64,000 nucleotides of DNA. It comes from Ahniella affigens. Its GTDB lineage: Bacteria > Pseudomonadota > Gammaproteobacteria > Xanthomonadales > Ahniellaceae. The position numbers and the translations under genes were made by a program. The notes under the pieces are model-generated. The model had not been told where the DNA came from and searched no databases. It saw nothing but the letters and a program-made list of their open reading frames with translations. Numbering within the stretch: the stretch's first letter is position 1; each line of letters starts with the position of its first letter. The stretch covers positions 4,867,001 to 4,931,000 of the forward strand of contig NZ_CP027860.1 in assembly GCF_003015185.1 (NCBI RefSeq). Reading direction: 5' to 3'. Positions 26,901-33,748 of the stretch are shown one piece after another.

Positions 26901-27576
26901 TCGGCTTGATCCACGTAAACGCCACATCGCCCGCACTGTTAACGGCCAGGTCCGAATTACCTCGGAACGCACAGAGATTCAGATTCGTCCCCGGATAGTC
27001 GACGAGCAACGGCATGCCGGTGTTGGCACCGGTGTTGTTGTAGGTATAGACGCGCGCTTGCACGTCCTGACCAACGCCCAACACGCCGGAACCCCCCACC
27101 CACGGCCCACTCGGCGTAGCCGCGATGGACACATCGAACCAGTTGAGCGCCGGCAGAATTTCCACCGCTGCAAACAGCACGCTGCCATTTCGGGTCCAGC
27201 CGCTCATTCGCGCGCGCCGACTGCCGCCGCTCTGCGTCGTCATGACGACCATGAAGAAATTGCCGTTATCGGCCACGTCCAGATCAATGGCCTGAACCCG
27301 TTCACCTGCAAAATTGGTGGTCGAGATGCCCGTCAATGCACTGTTGTTGACGTCATACAGCTGACAGTAGACGCGATCGAAGGTACCCATGTCGACGGCG
27401 TGACACAGCGCATGATCGCCGCTGGCGGCGTTGACGCGATGCGCGATCTGCACGGCCAAGTCTTCGCTACCCAGCGTGACAACCGACTCGGGGCCGATCC
27501 GAACCAGATTGGCCAAGCCGGCACTCGCGTGGAGCACCAGCAACAGAAGCAGCAAGATCGCGAGGCGCTTATTCAA
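23965..27576 (-). CDS. Large exported Calx-beta/BACON-like repeat protein
   Basis: A 1203-residue exported protein (signal MNKRLAILLLLLLVLHASAG). Residues about 25-390 form a beta-rich N-terminal region. Two Calx-beta domains follow (GNGTALAGQDYALAQDTVVF with YEDDERFTVEFE; GDGTALAGTDYVARSGSVQI with PEDTETFHLRL), which in other proteins bind calcium. Then four BACON-like repeats of about 90 residues, each with a CxWT or CPW turn (CNWTVSATEPWITI, CPWIVSSPVPWITI, CRWTAVSRASWILV, CLWTLHSGAAWIEV). A jelly-roll-like domain ends the protein with LVFSGGFE and 14 more residues. Probably a surface adhesin or matrix protein. It overlaps the stop of the upstream gene by 8 bases. Confidence 0.75.
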   Translation of the reverse strand: MNKRLAILLLLLLVLHASAGLANLVRIGPESVVTLGSEDLAVQIAHRVNAASGDHALCHAVDMGTFDRVYCQLYDVNNSALTGISTTNFAGERVQAIDLDVADNGNFFMVVMTTQSGGSRRARMSGWTRNGSVLFAAVEILPALNWFDVSIAATPSGPWVGGSGVLGVGQDVQARVYTYNNTGANTGMPLLVDYPGTNLNLCAFRGNSDLAVNSAGDVAFTWIKPSFYSACQGTILTRTLRASGTISPERQLSAIVRDGMGHDASPNRAPKVVSVDADRFVHAWSTGSNLVSATIDHTAVIVSPETVVLPGDLFELAGDPATGDYVLATRETQQNGGCLTRTQLVIEGQLIPITRFDLGSCFGVEQFHLQFQRNGQLVMARSYFDRATLTRIDLPAQIEVNNVTVSEGDPGPGAPPSAAINVTLTKPQPNGENVQVSYYTRNGTALAGQDYALAQDTVVFDGTTAQTAATVLLSLLPDHTYEDDERFTVEFEQPVNAVIRNGEERANIVIDDDDNTPPITPDCANNDPLQCRTIPEPDSGQSTEFQIHLNLAEPVAANLQIQYQTGDGTALAGTDYVARSGSVQIVAGATDATIVLTVLGDETPEDTETFHLRLNAPNAVQLSATDLIVHILDDAICYLEVAPNSLVSESAGSTETLNVTTRPNCNWTVSATEPWITITTPVSNVGNGVVNVDIAPFAAPVGVFDRSGAVQISLATPAITKTIPVDQDGDCQFTVDTGSLNIGVEGGTSTVQVDASVPECPWIVSSPVPWITILSPLEPVFGDGQVRLSVDANAAQANQAAGTRNVTLDSDEVSISVAQAGCTYALDQTSVSASASGDASYTVNLDTPGVCRWTAVSRASWILVQNGASGTGDGAIEIFVLDNPTVQPRTGTVSIGDQTLAVTQAGLACNYTLDPASIAACPDGRAFSLDVTATDGCLWTLHSGAAWIEVLDGLAGEGSDQSTGVIDLNLSETERSSNLALRAQNIDVASTSVRQEGYLTYETFEGARPADWDYAPDSVWAMVPGSLFGHALDVAGIATALDQDGVCRECEIEATVTLTSLGSSPSDALTLLGWYRDSANQVGVSMNEFSNRWTLYQLVGGTRVSVTADVSKILPNHPYALRLSFDGNVFRADVDGAPLLQLPVQGAPPTGRGGLSLNNSNARLSEFRVTRLAAMPVSNGDLVFSGGFEAAETPNLSQCLRTD

Positions 27577-28915
27577 AGGAACTCCTCATCATCGTGCTGG
27601 ACGGTGCGGCGCCCGGGGTGGTCAAGAGGCGATACGCCTGCCCATACAGATCGTAGGCTTCGAGCGGATTGCCCAGGTTGTAGGCTTGATCGCCGGCGAC
27701 CAGTTTCGCGCTGGCAGCATCGGTATTGATGCCCAACGCCGCATAAGCATTCAACGCCCGAATCAACACTTCGCGCGAGCGTTCGAGCTCGCCGCCTTGC
27801 GCGGCCGGCAGCCGATAGCGGATCACCACGCGATTGGGCGCGCCGAGTGCCAGCGCCAAATGACGGTCGCGCTGTTCCGACGCTGCCGTCTGTTGCGCTG
27901 TTTGAGCCGCGGTCAGCGCGTCCGCAACTTGGCGCTGTTGGCCGCGGATCGCCTCGCCGTGCTGCGTTAACGGCAGCATCATCGCCTGCAGATCCGCCAA
28001 TCGGTCCTGCACGTCTTCAACGTTGACCTGAGCCGCCTGCATGCGAAATTGGGCATCATGAATGTCGGCAGCCAAAGCCGTGAGCCCATTGGCCAGCGCG
28101 AGTGCGTCGTCGAGCAGATCTGCGAGTTCGGCGTTGGCTTGATGATCGTCGGTCGAGACGGTCGTGCGCAGTTCGGCCAGTCGGATCAGCAGTGAGTCCA
28201 GGCTGTCCTGCATGGTATCGAGTGCGCTCTGGGTGGCACGACTCGACACCGTCGCGTCCGCACGCTGATTCAGGTGATCGACCACGTTCGATTGGGTTTG
28301 CGCCAGCGCCGACAGAGTGGCGTCACGCTGATCACCCAGACAGAAGGATTCCTGATCGTATTCAGTCTGCAGCGCTTCAGTCTCGATGGCGAGTGCAGTG
28401 CACAGGAAGGCCGAGTTCTCGCCCGCTTCCGTTTGCAAGCAGGCCCATTTGGCGGCGGCAAGAATCTCTGATGACGCTGCCCACGCTTCGAGCATCGCGT
28501 GCGCAGTCGCCGCGGATGCGCTGACGCACCGGGACATTGGCGCGGGCTCCGGGAACTCGATCGCTTTCGGTACCGGTGTGATGGCGCTGATCGGTCCGTT
28601 GGCTGCATTGTTGAAGCTAGTTGCCAATGACTGCAGTCGACGTTGCAATGCTGATGCATTGCGCTCCGATAGCGGGAGTTGCCGCCAGAACGCCTCGTTG
28701 CCTGCTCGCGCTAGGACTTTGCGCATGGTCACGCTCGCAGGTGCGAGCTCTTGGCCTCGCGCGGCGCGCCAACGGTCGTGCAAGTCGAGTACGGCCTGCA
28801 GTACCTGCGGGGTCGACGTGCTTGGTGGCTTGGCGTCGGGCGGTTCACGACTCGGTGCGGCGAATATCGGCCAACTCAGACCCAGCAGTACGATGATGCG
28901 CCAGGCCGTATTCAC
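27569..28915 (-). CDS. Exported helical protein, operon partner (paralog 2)
   Basis: A 448-residue protein starting at GTG 28915; this GTG overlaps the upstream TGA as GTGA, so I prefer it over the ATG at 28984. The signal peptide is WRIIVLLGLSWPIFA. The middle part is a long helical, alanine- and glutamine-rich region (DSLLIRLAELRTTVSTDDHQ, QDRLADLQAMMLPLTQ). The last 100 residues contain LPAAQGGELERSREVLIRAL and GDQAYNLGNPLEAYDLYGQA, a TPR-like unit also found in its upstream neighbour. It ends MMRSSFE. Function unknown; partner of the Calx-beta protein by operon structure. Confidence 0.75.
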   Translation of the reverse strand: MNTAWRIIVLLGLSWPIFAAPSREPPDAKPPSTSTPQVLQAVLDLHDRWRAARGQELAPASVTMRKVLARAGNEAFWRQLPLSERNASALQRRLQSLATSFNNAANGPISAITPVPKAIEFPEPAPMSRCVSASAATAHAMLEAWAASSEILAAAKWACLQTEAGENSAFLCTALAIETEALQTEYDQESFCLGDQRDATLSALAQTQSNVVDHLNQRADATVSSRATQSALDTMQDSLDSLLIRLAELRTTVSTDDHQANAELADLLDDALALANGLTALAADIHDAQFRMQAAQVNVEDVQDRLADLQAMMLPLTQHGEAIRGQQRQVADALTAAQTAQQTAASEQRDRHLALALGAPNRVVIRYRLPAAQGGELERSREVLIRALNAYAALGINTDAASAKLVAGDQAYNLGNPLEAYDLYGQAYRLLTTPGAAPSSTMMRSSFE

Positions 28916-30222
28916 GGAGTACCCCCGGCGATTGCCGCGACGTTCGGGTCCAGTTGCCGATACGCCGTCGCGTACCAGTTCCAAGCTTCGGGATATTGAC
29001 CCGCGTTGTAGTGCGCATCGCCCGTGCTGAGGCTGACCAACGCAGCTGCCGTGTTGCCTTGCCCCAGTGACTGCAAGGCCGTGATGGCTTCGATGACGAC
29101 CTCGCGCGCTTCTTCGAGTCGTCCACCAGAGCTGGAAGGCAACGCGAACAAGGCCGCAGTCGCAATGGGATCACCGAGTGCGAGGCCGAGTTCGTCGCGT
29201 CGCTGCTGTCGCGCACTGGCCTGGATGGTCGACGCCAGCGTCGCACTGTTGGTGGCGAGTTGGCTTGACTGCGTCCGCGCCAAGTTCAAAACGGTGTTCA
29301 GTTCGGTCGCACGGGCTTGCACGTCGGCGCTGCGGTCCTGCGCGTCTTCGATATCCACTTGCGTCGCCTGAACACGAAACACCAGCTCATCGGTCCGCGA
29401 CTGAATGTCGGCAAGCTGCTGACCAAGACCCGCCAGATCGGTCACGAGGTCATCCAACTGCGCATCCAGCTGCACGAAGTCTTGGGCGTGTTGTGTCTGC
29501 AACGCCGCGCTGGCCGTGTCGGCCGAATCGGCAGCGTCGGCCGCTTCATCCAGCGCGACTTGCGACGCCCGGGTCGAAATCGGCGCATCGAGTTGCAGAT
29601 TCAGGTGCCGGCCGATACTCCGCTCGGTTTCAAGCATGGCGGTGTTGCTCGCAGCGCTGAGTTGATTGCCGCAGAAGTCGGCCAGAGTAGAAGCGATTTC
29701 CGCTGCTGCCGCGGCGATCTCGGGCGCTTCGCAACCGAGTGCCGTGTTGAATCCCAGCACGCTGGTGTGGCACGTGAACTCGGCCGCCTCGATCACATGC
29801 CGGGTGACCAACTTTGTGCCGAGTGCGGCGTAGACAACGGGCGCTGGGTAGTCGGTGCAGAACGACGGCGTGACATTGGGCGCCGCCACGATTGCATTCT
29901 TGGCCCCTGCCGGAGCCGACGCGCGCAATCCGCGTTGTGCCTCGGTCACCAATACGTGGAATTGGCTCGCAGTCAGGCTGGTCTGCAGCGCGTCAACCTG
30001 GGCGTCACTGAACTGGGCGAACAGCAACGCGGCGCGATCGAGCGTCTCATCCGATCCCGGCGCGTTGGACCCAGCCCGCGCTCGCACGTCGCGCACGACG
30101 TCGATCATCGCGACGAGATCGCTTCGGTAATGATCTTGCGCGGATTCGGCACACCGGCCAATGCACGGCAACAGCGCGACTAGAAGGCCCAGAGCAGGCA
30201 CTGCGCGATGGCACACACGCAT
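28912..30222 (-). CDS. Exported helical protein, operon leader (paralog 1)
   Basis: A 436-residue protein with signal RAVPALGLLVALLPCIGRCA. It shares layout with the next gene: cysteines in the first half (TPSFCTDYPAP, FTCHTSVLGFNTALGCEAPE), a long coiled or helical stretch (FVQLDAQLDDLVTDLAGLGQ), and a C-terminal TPR-like unit (LPSSSGGRLEEAREVVIEAI, GDAHYNAGQYPEAWNWYATA). The start at 30222 has GGAGGGA four bases away. It leads an operon of three exported proteins joined by 4- and 8-base overlaps. No homologous system is recognised. Confidence 0.75.
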   Translation of the reverse strand: MRVCHRAVPALGLLVALLPCIGRCAESAQDHYRSDLVAMIDVVRDVRARAGSNAPGSDETLDRAALLFAQFSDAQVDALQTSLTASQFHVLVTEAQRGLRASAPAGAKNAIVAAPNVTPSFCTDYPAPVVYAALGTKLVTRHVIEAAEFTCHTSVLGFNTALGCEAPEIAAAAAEIASTLADFCGNQLSAASNTAMLETERSIGRHLNLQLDAPISTRASQVALDEAADAADSADTASAALQTQHAQDFVQLDAQLDDLVTDLAGLGQQLADIQSRTDELVFRVQATQVDIEDAQDRSADVQARATELNTVLNLARTQSSQLATNSATLASTIQASARQQRRDELGLALGDPIATAALFALPSSSGGRLEEAREVVIEAITALQSLGQGNTAAALVSLSTGDAHYNAGQYPEAWNWYATAYRQLDPNVAAIAGGTP

Positions 30223-30566
30223 CGACTCCCTCCGACTGCAGGCGGGCTGCCGTGGGCGACACCGCCACGGCCTCGGCAACGACGCTGCGACGACGCTCAT
30301 GCCGTGCGCAGGCGGACTCGTCGGATAACCTACACCGGGGGCCTTGCCGGCACAACTTTTTTGCAATCTGCACGGACTCCGTCGAGGCGGCAGGACCAGG
30401 ACGGGCACACAATGCGCTCATCGTCGGCATCCTGGAAGCCGCTCCGCGGAATCCGGAATCTTGGACATTCTTGCTTCAGGCAATGCCCATCCGCTGAGCG
30501 CCCAACGCATGCCAGGAACGCTTGGAGTAGGATCCGGGAAGCTATCGGACACTTGGGAGACGCCTC
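30223..30566. other. Divergent promoter region
   Basis: 344 bases between the exported-protein operon (minus) and the SGNH hydrolase gene (plus). No gene supported. Promoters for both should lie here; I see no confident boxes or repeats. Confidence 0.5.
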
Positions 30567-31457
30567 ATGCTGAGCACCGTGCTGAATCGCTGGGAAGACT
30601 TCCGGGACCTCACTTCCGGTCCCAAATCGCACCTGAAAGCCGTTGCCGATTTCCTGGAAACCCATCCAGCAGTGATCTACCACGGCGACTCCTGGTTTTC
30701 GACGCCGCTTTATCCGAATCTCGCCCGCCAAAGCGCCGAGGCGATCGACGGCATCCGCATGATCGTCGGCAAGCCCGGCGCACAGGCCAAAGAGCTGTTC
30801 GATCGCAAATCCGTGCAGACCTTCGCCCGCCGGATCGCGGACCTGCCGTTCGATGTGCTGTGCCTGAGCGCTGGTGGCAACGACCTGCTCGGCGATCGAT
30901 TGATCGACCTGTTCAAGCTGTGGCACGACGGCCGGCCCGCAAAGATCAGCGCTGCGGACGCATTCGATCGAATTGTCAGCAATGGCGCGTTTGCCCGCCT
31001 CCGCGGACGCTACGCATTGATGCTCGACGCGCTGCTTGCATTGAAAAAGCGCGAGCGCCCGAAACACGTGATCGGCCACAGCTATGTGCCCTTGCATCGC
31101 ATCGGCCAAGCGGGTGGCCTGACGATCGACAACATCGGCCTGATCGCGATTCTGAAGGGCGATGTCGGGCCTTGGCTATACGGCCCGATGAAGCGCGTGT
31201 TGGCTTCGCCTGTCGACGCGAAAGTCTTCGCCGATCTGCTGCTCGTCAATGGATTCAAAGAAACTGTGCTCGCTCCCCTCAAGCAGCAATACGATGGCTT
31301 CTTCGACTACGTCGATCTCGCCCAGGCGAATCTGAACCAAACACAGGATTGGTACGACGAAATCCACCCCACCGCGGCTGGCTTTGCCCAGTGCAAGGCA
31401 TTGCTCAATGCCGCACTGCGGGCTGCGTTGCCGCAGAAGGCGGGGAAGATTGCGTGA
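30567..31457 (+). CDS. SGNH/GDSL-family hydrolase
   Basis: A 296-residue protein with SGNH-block signatures: VIYHGDSWFS with the nucleophile Ser42, LSAGGNDLLGD near residue 103 (block III Asn), GHSYVPL in the middle and DEIHPTAAG near residue 264 (catalytic Asp and His). SGNH enzymes cleave ester bonds in lipids, acetylated sugars and other substrates; none can be specified here. There is no signal peptide, so it is likely cytoplasmic, which is less usual for GDSL esterases. It stands alone. Confidence 0.8.
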   Translation: MLSTVLNRWEDFRDLTSGPKSHLKAVADFLETHPAVIYHGDSWFSTPLYPNLARQSAEAIDGIRMIVGKPGAQAKELFDRKSVQTFARRIADLPFDVLCLSAGGNDLLGDRLIDLFKLWHDGRPAKISAADAFDRIVSNGAFARLRGRYALMLDALLALKKRERPKHVIGHSYVPLHRIGQAGGLTIDNIGLIAILKGDVGPWLYGPMKRVLASPVDAKVFADLLLVNGFKETVLAPLKQQYDGFFDYVDLAQANLNQTQDWYDEIHPTAAGFAQCKALLNAALRAALPQKAGKIA

Positions 31458-31591
31458 TATCGACAACCTGAGTGCGGGCGCGTGACGCGCTGACCATCGC
31501 GTGTCTCGCCCGTTAGGGAACGCCCGAACGAGCGCAGAAGTGATGCGGGTCTGGAAGTCCAGGACGGACTCGTTCAAGGCCGCCTTACGAT

Positions 31592-32008
31592 TCATACATT
31601 CGGAGGTTCGAACACCCTGCTGCCATTGGGAAGCAGTTCGCTGTATCGCGCCAGGATCAACAACAAGTCCTCGCCATCCGGAACGTGTTCGTTGGCCTGC
31701 CGAGTCAACACGGCGTCTGCCAGAAACGTGGCAAGGCGAGCATCCAGACAATGCGGCAAGACGAACAGTCGCACGTCCACTAGGCCGAAACCTAGGGACC
31801 GTCGCCAGCCACGCTGAAAGTGTAGGCTCGTGTCCATCTTGATGTTCGCAGCGTCGGCTGCGCCCACGGCAGTAACGAATTCCACTGGCGAATCGAACGC
31901 AAGGTCGAGGAATCCATGACGAGGCGACACTGAGACGTCGCGAGCGCTGGGAAACAGGCGTACTAAGGTTCTCAGAAGGAAAGGCTGAAAGTCTTCTAGA
32001 GGCTTCAT
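31592..32008 (-). CDS. Hypothetical protein
   Basis: A 138-residue open frame. The sequence is protein-like (FLDLAFDSPVEFVTAVGAAD, LLLILARYSELLPNGSRVFE) with no signal peptide, membrane span or recognised family. No strong ribosome site precedes the ATG. Next to other small unknown genes on the same strand. Confidence 0.5.
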   Translation of the reverse strand: MKPLEDFQPFLLRTLVRLFPSARDVSVSPRHGFLDLAFDSPVEFVTAVGAADAANIKMDTSLHFQRGWRRSLGFGLVDVRLFVLPHCLDARLATFLADAVLTRQANEHVPDGEDLLLILARYSELLPNGSRVFEPPNV

Positions 32009-32199
32009 CGAAGTGCGGTTTGGTACCGCCGAACCAAGGCCCCGGCTCGTGGCCGTGCTTGAAGGTTACCACGATGGTTATGACCGGAGAATCATGGCTT
32101 CCGGATGCGACGCAGCCCTGGTCCTGGTCTATGCGTTGCGCCGCGCGCTCCAACACGTCGTTGGCCAATCTGTGGGTTGGCTTCCGATACTGTCTTGAA

Positions 32200-32496
32200 C
32201 TAGACCCCGATGCGATCCAGGTATTCGCGGGGCACCACCGTAGCGAAGCGACTGGCGAGCTCGGCCAACTCCCGAGCGTGAATTAGACGGCCAATCTGTT
32301 CGCTTGTCAGCATCACCAGTTTCTCGGGCTCGTTGCTGCGTGCGAATACTTCGTGCGCAAGAAACAGGTGGTGTAAAACGCCTTCAACCATTTCGGTTGT
32401 ATCGAGATCAATCAGCGTCGTGATGATGGGGACCTGAAATTCCGAGTCGGTGTAGGCGACTTCAAACAGAATGCGGCCTCGCATTGAATCGGTCAT
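32200..32496 (-). CDS. Small hypothetical protein co-transcribed with a lipoprotein
   Basis: A 98-residue protein (begins MTDSMRGRILFEVAYTDSEF; VEGVLHHLFLAHEVFARSN in the middle). It starts 2 bases after the stop of the lipoprotein at 32499, so the pair is probably one transcription unit. AAGG lies nine bases before its ATG. No family recognised. Confidence 0.6.
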   Translation of the reverse strand: MTDSMRGRILFEVAYTDSEFQVPIITTLIDLDTTEMVEGVLHHLFLAHEVFARSNEPEKLVMLTSEQIGRLIHARELAELASRFATVVPREYLDRIGV

Positions 32497-32498
32497 AT

Positions 32499-32900
32499 CT
32501 ATGTGCCTTTCGCACAGCTTGGGTCAGAGTGACCATGAGTGATCCAGGCGCTTTGAGTGGTATCGACGCCAACCACCGCGCCATCCACTACTTGGAACAG
32601 ATAGCCGGTCCGGACAAACTGACATGTCCGGCGCTCTACGAACAAGCGCTCCTTCGTGCCGACCCGACGGCTAGTCGTGACGTAACGCCATACCTCACCG
32701 CTGTCATTGCGGTCGACGTGCTCAGGGTCACCGAGTGTCGATGTCAGTTCTGAAACCGAAACTCGGCGGTTTGCAAGATCTTGCGCTTGCTCTGCGTCGA
32801 GCGCCGGACCGTCGATTCGGACGAATGGGCCGTCTCGATAGCTGACGCACCCAGACGACAACAGAACCAATATGAATAGGACCATCAGTCTGAGGCGCAT
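32499..32900 (-). CDS. Small lipoprotein, SmpA/BamE-like in layout
   Basis: A 133-residue protein with a lipoprotein signal (LMVLFILVLLSSGC, lipobox SSGC). The mature part contains VSELTSTLGDPEHVDRNDSG and EVWRYVTTSR, the arrangement seen in small SmpA/OmlA-type lipoproteins (a GxP turn, then a W-x-Y strand). A strong AAAGGAG precedes the ATG at 32900. The downstream 98-residue gene starts 2 bases after the stop. Resemblance to BamE is weak and it is not claimed to be BamE. Confidence 0.65.
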   Translation of the reverse strand: MRLRLMVLFILVLLSSGCVSYRDGPFVRIDGPALDAEQAQDLANRRVSVSELTSTLGDPEHVDRNDSGEVWRYVTTSRRVGTKERLFVERRTCQFVRTGYLFQVVDGAVVGVDTTQSAWITHGHSDPSCAKGT

Positions 32901-33019
32901 GAGCGACGCTCCTTTGCGGCTTTCGATATCGAGAGGGAAATGCCGACTGCCACACGGGCGGCGCTCCAGACCTGTGGGTTGCGCTTACACTGAGTCGTCA
33001 CGACCGCCACAGTCATAGC

Positions 33020-33589
33020 CTAGCCCGCGCGCCAATCCCACACGACCACTTCCCAGGTCTCGTTCGCAGACGCATCGTGATAGACGTGCAGTGTTTCGAA
33101 GCCGACGCGCCGATGTGCGCGCATGGAGCGGGCATTGCGCTGCGAGATTTCGGTAATGACGAAGTTGAATTGGGGCGCGTACGCATCGCGCAATTGCCGG
33201 TAGACCCCATCGAACACACCGATGCCCCGGAATCCCTGCGCCACACACACCTGCCCCATGACAAACCAGCGGGGATCGCCGGCCAGGGGTGCGCCGCGCC
33301 ATTCGAGTCGATCGAGCAGCGCGAACATGGGTTCGAGCAATGGGACGCGTGCGCGGAAGGGCTGGGGCATCATGAGGCAGTAGCCGGCAAGGGTATCGCC
33401 CGAGGTGGCGATCGCCGACGGATATGCCTGGTTCATCGCATGCAGAACCGCCGGCTCATGGCGGACACTCGTGAAGCCTTCGCGTTGGGCTGTGTCAGCG
33501 TCGACCACATCGCGATGGTTTTCGGCCTGCAGGGCCAGGATTTTTTCAACATCCAGGGGAGTTTGGACAAGGGAATACTTGACGTTCAT
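33020..33589 (-). CDS. GNAT-family N-acetyltransferase
   Basis: A 189-residue protein with GNAT order: HRDVVDADTAQREGFTSVRH near the N-terminus, GQVCVAQGFRGIGVFDGVY (acetyl-CoA loop of Q-G-x-R-G-x-G type), then TEISQRNARSMRAHRRVGFE. The substrate is unknown. Divergent from the TonB receptor at 33749. Confidence 0.85.
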   Translation of the reverse strand: MNVKYSLVQTPLDVEKILALQAENHRDVVDADTAQREGFTSVRHEPAVLHAMNQAYPSAIATSGDTLAGYCLMMPQPFRARVPLLEPMFALLDRLEWRGAPLAGDPRWFVMGQVCVAQGFRGIGVFDGVYRQLRDAYAPQFNFVITEISQRNARSMRAHRRVGFETLHVYHDASANETWEVVVWDWRAG

Positions 33590-33748
33590 AGGCTCGGAAT
33601 CAGTCAGGGACGGCAGGCCCCTTAATTTTACTCTTGTTGACCTTTGGGGCGTCTGTTAAAACTACGTTATCACGGGCTCCGGGGAGCCCGGAACTTGGCG
33701 GCCATGAATTTTGTGGCTGGGTCTTTCATTTGCTCGGGGAAAAACATA

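Noticed and set aside
31176-32168. 330-codon minus-strand frame
   Set aside because: Overlaps the SGNH gene and the 138-residue gene in other frames; no recognised domain and odd composition.
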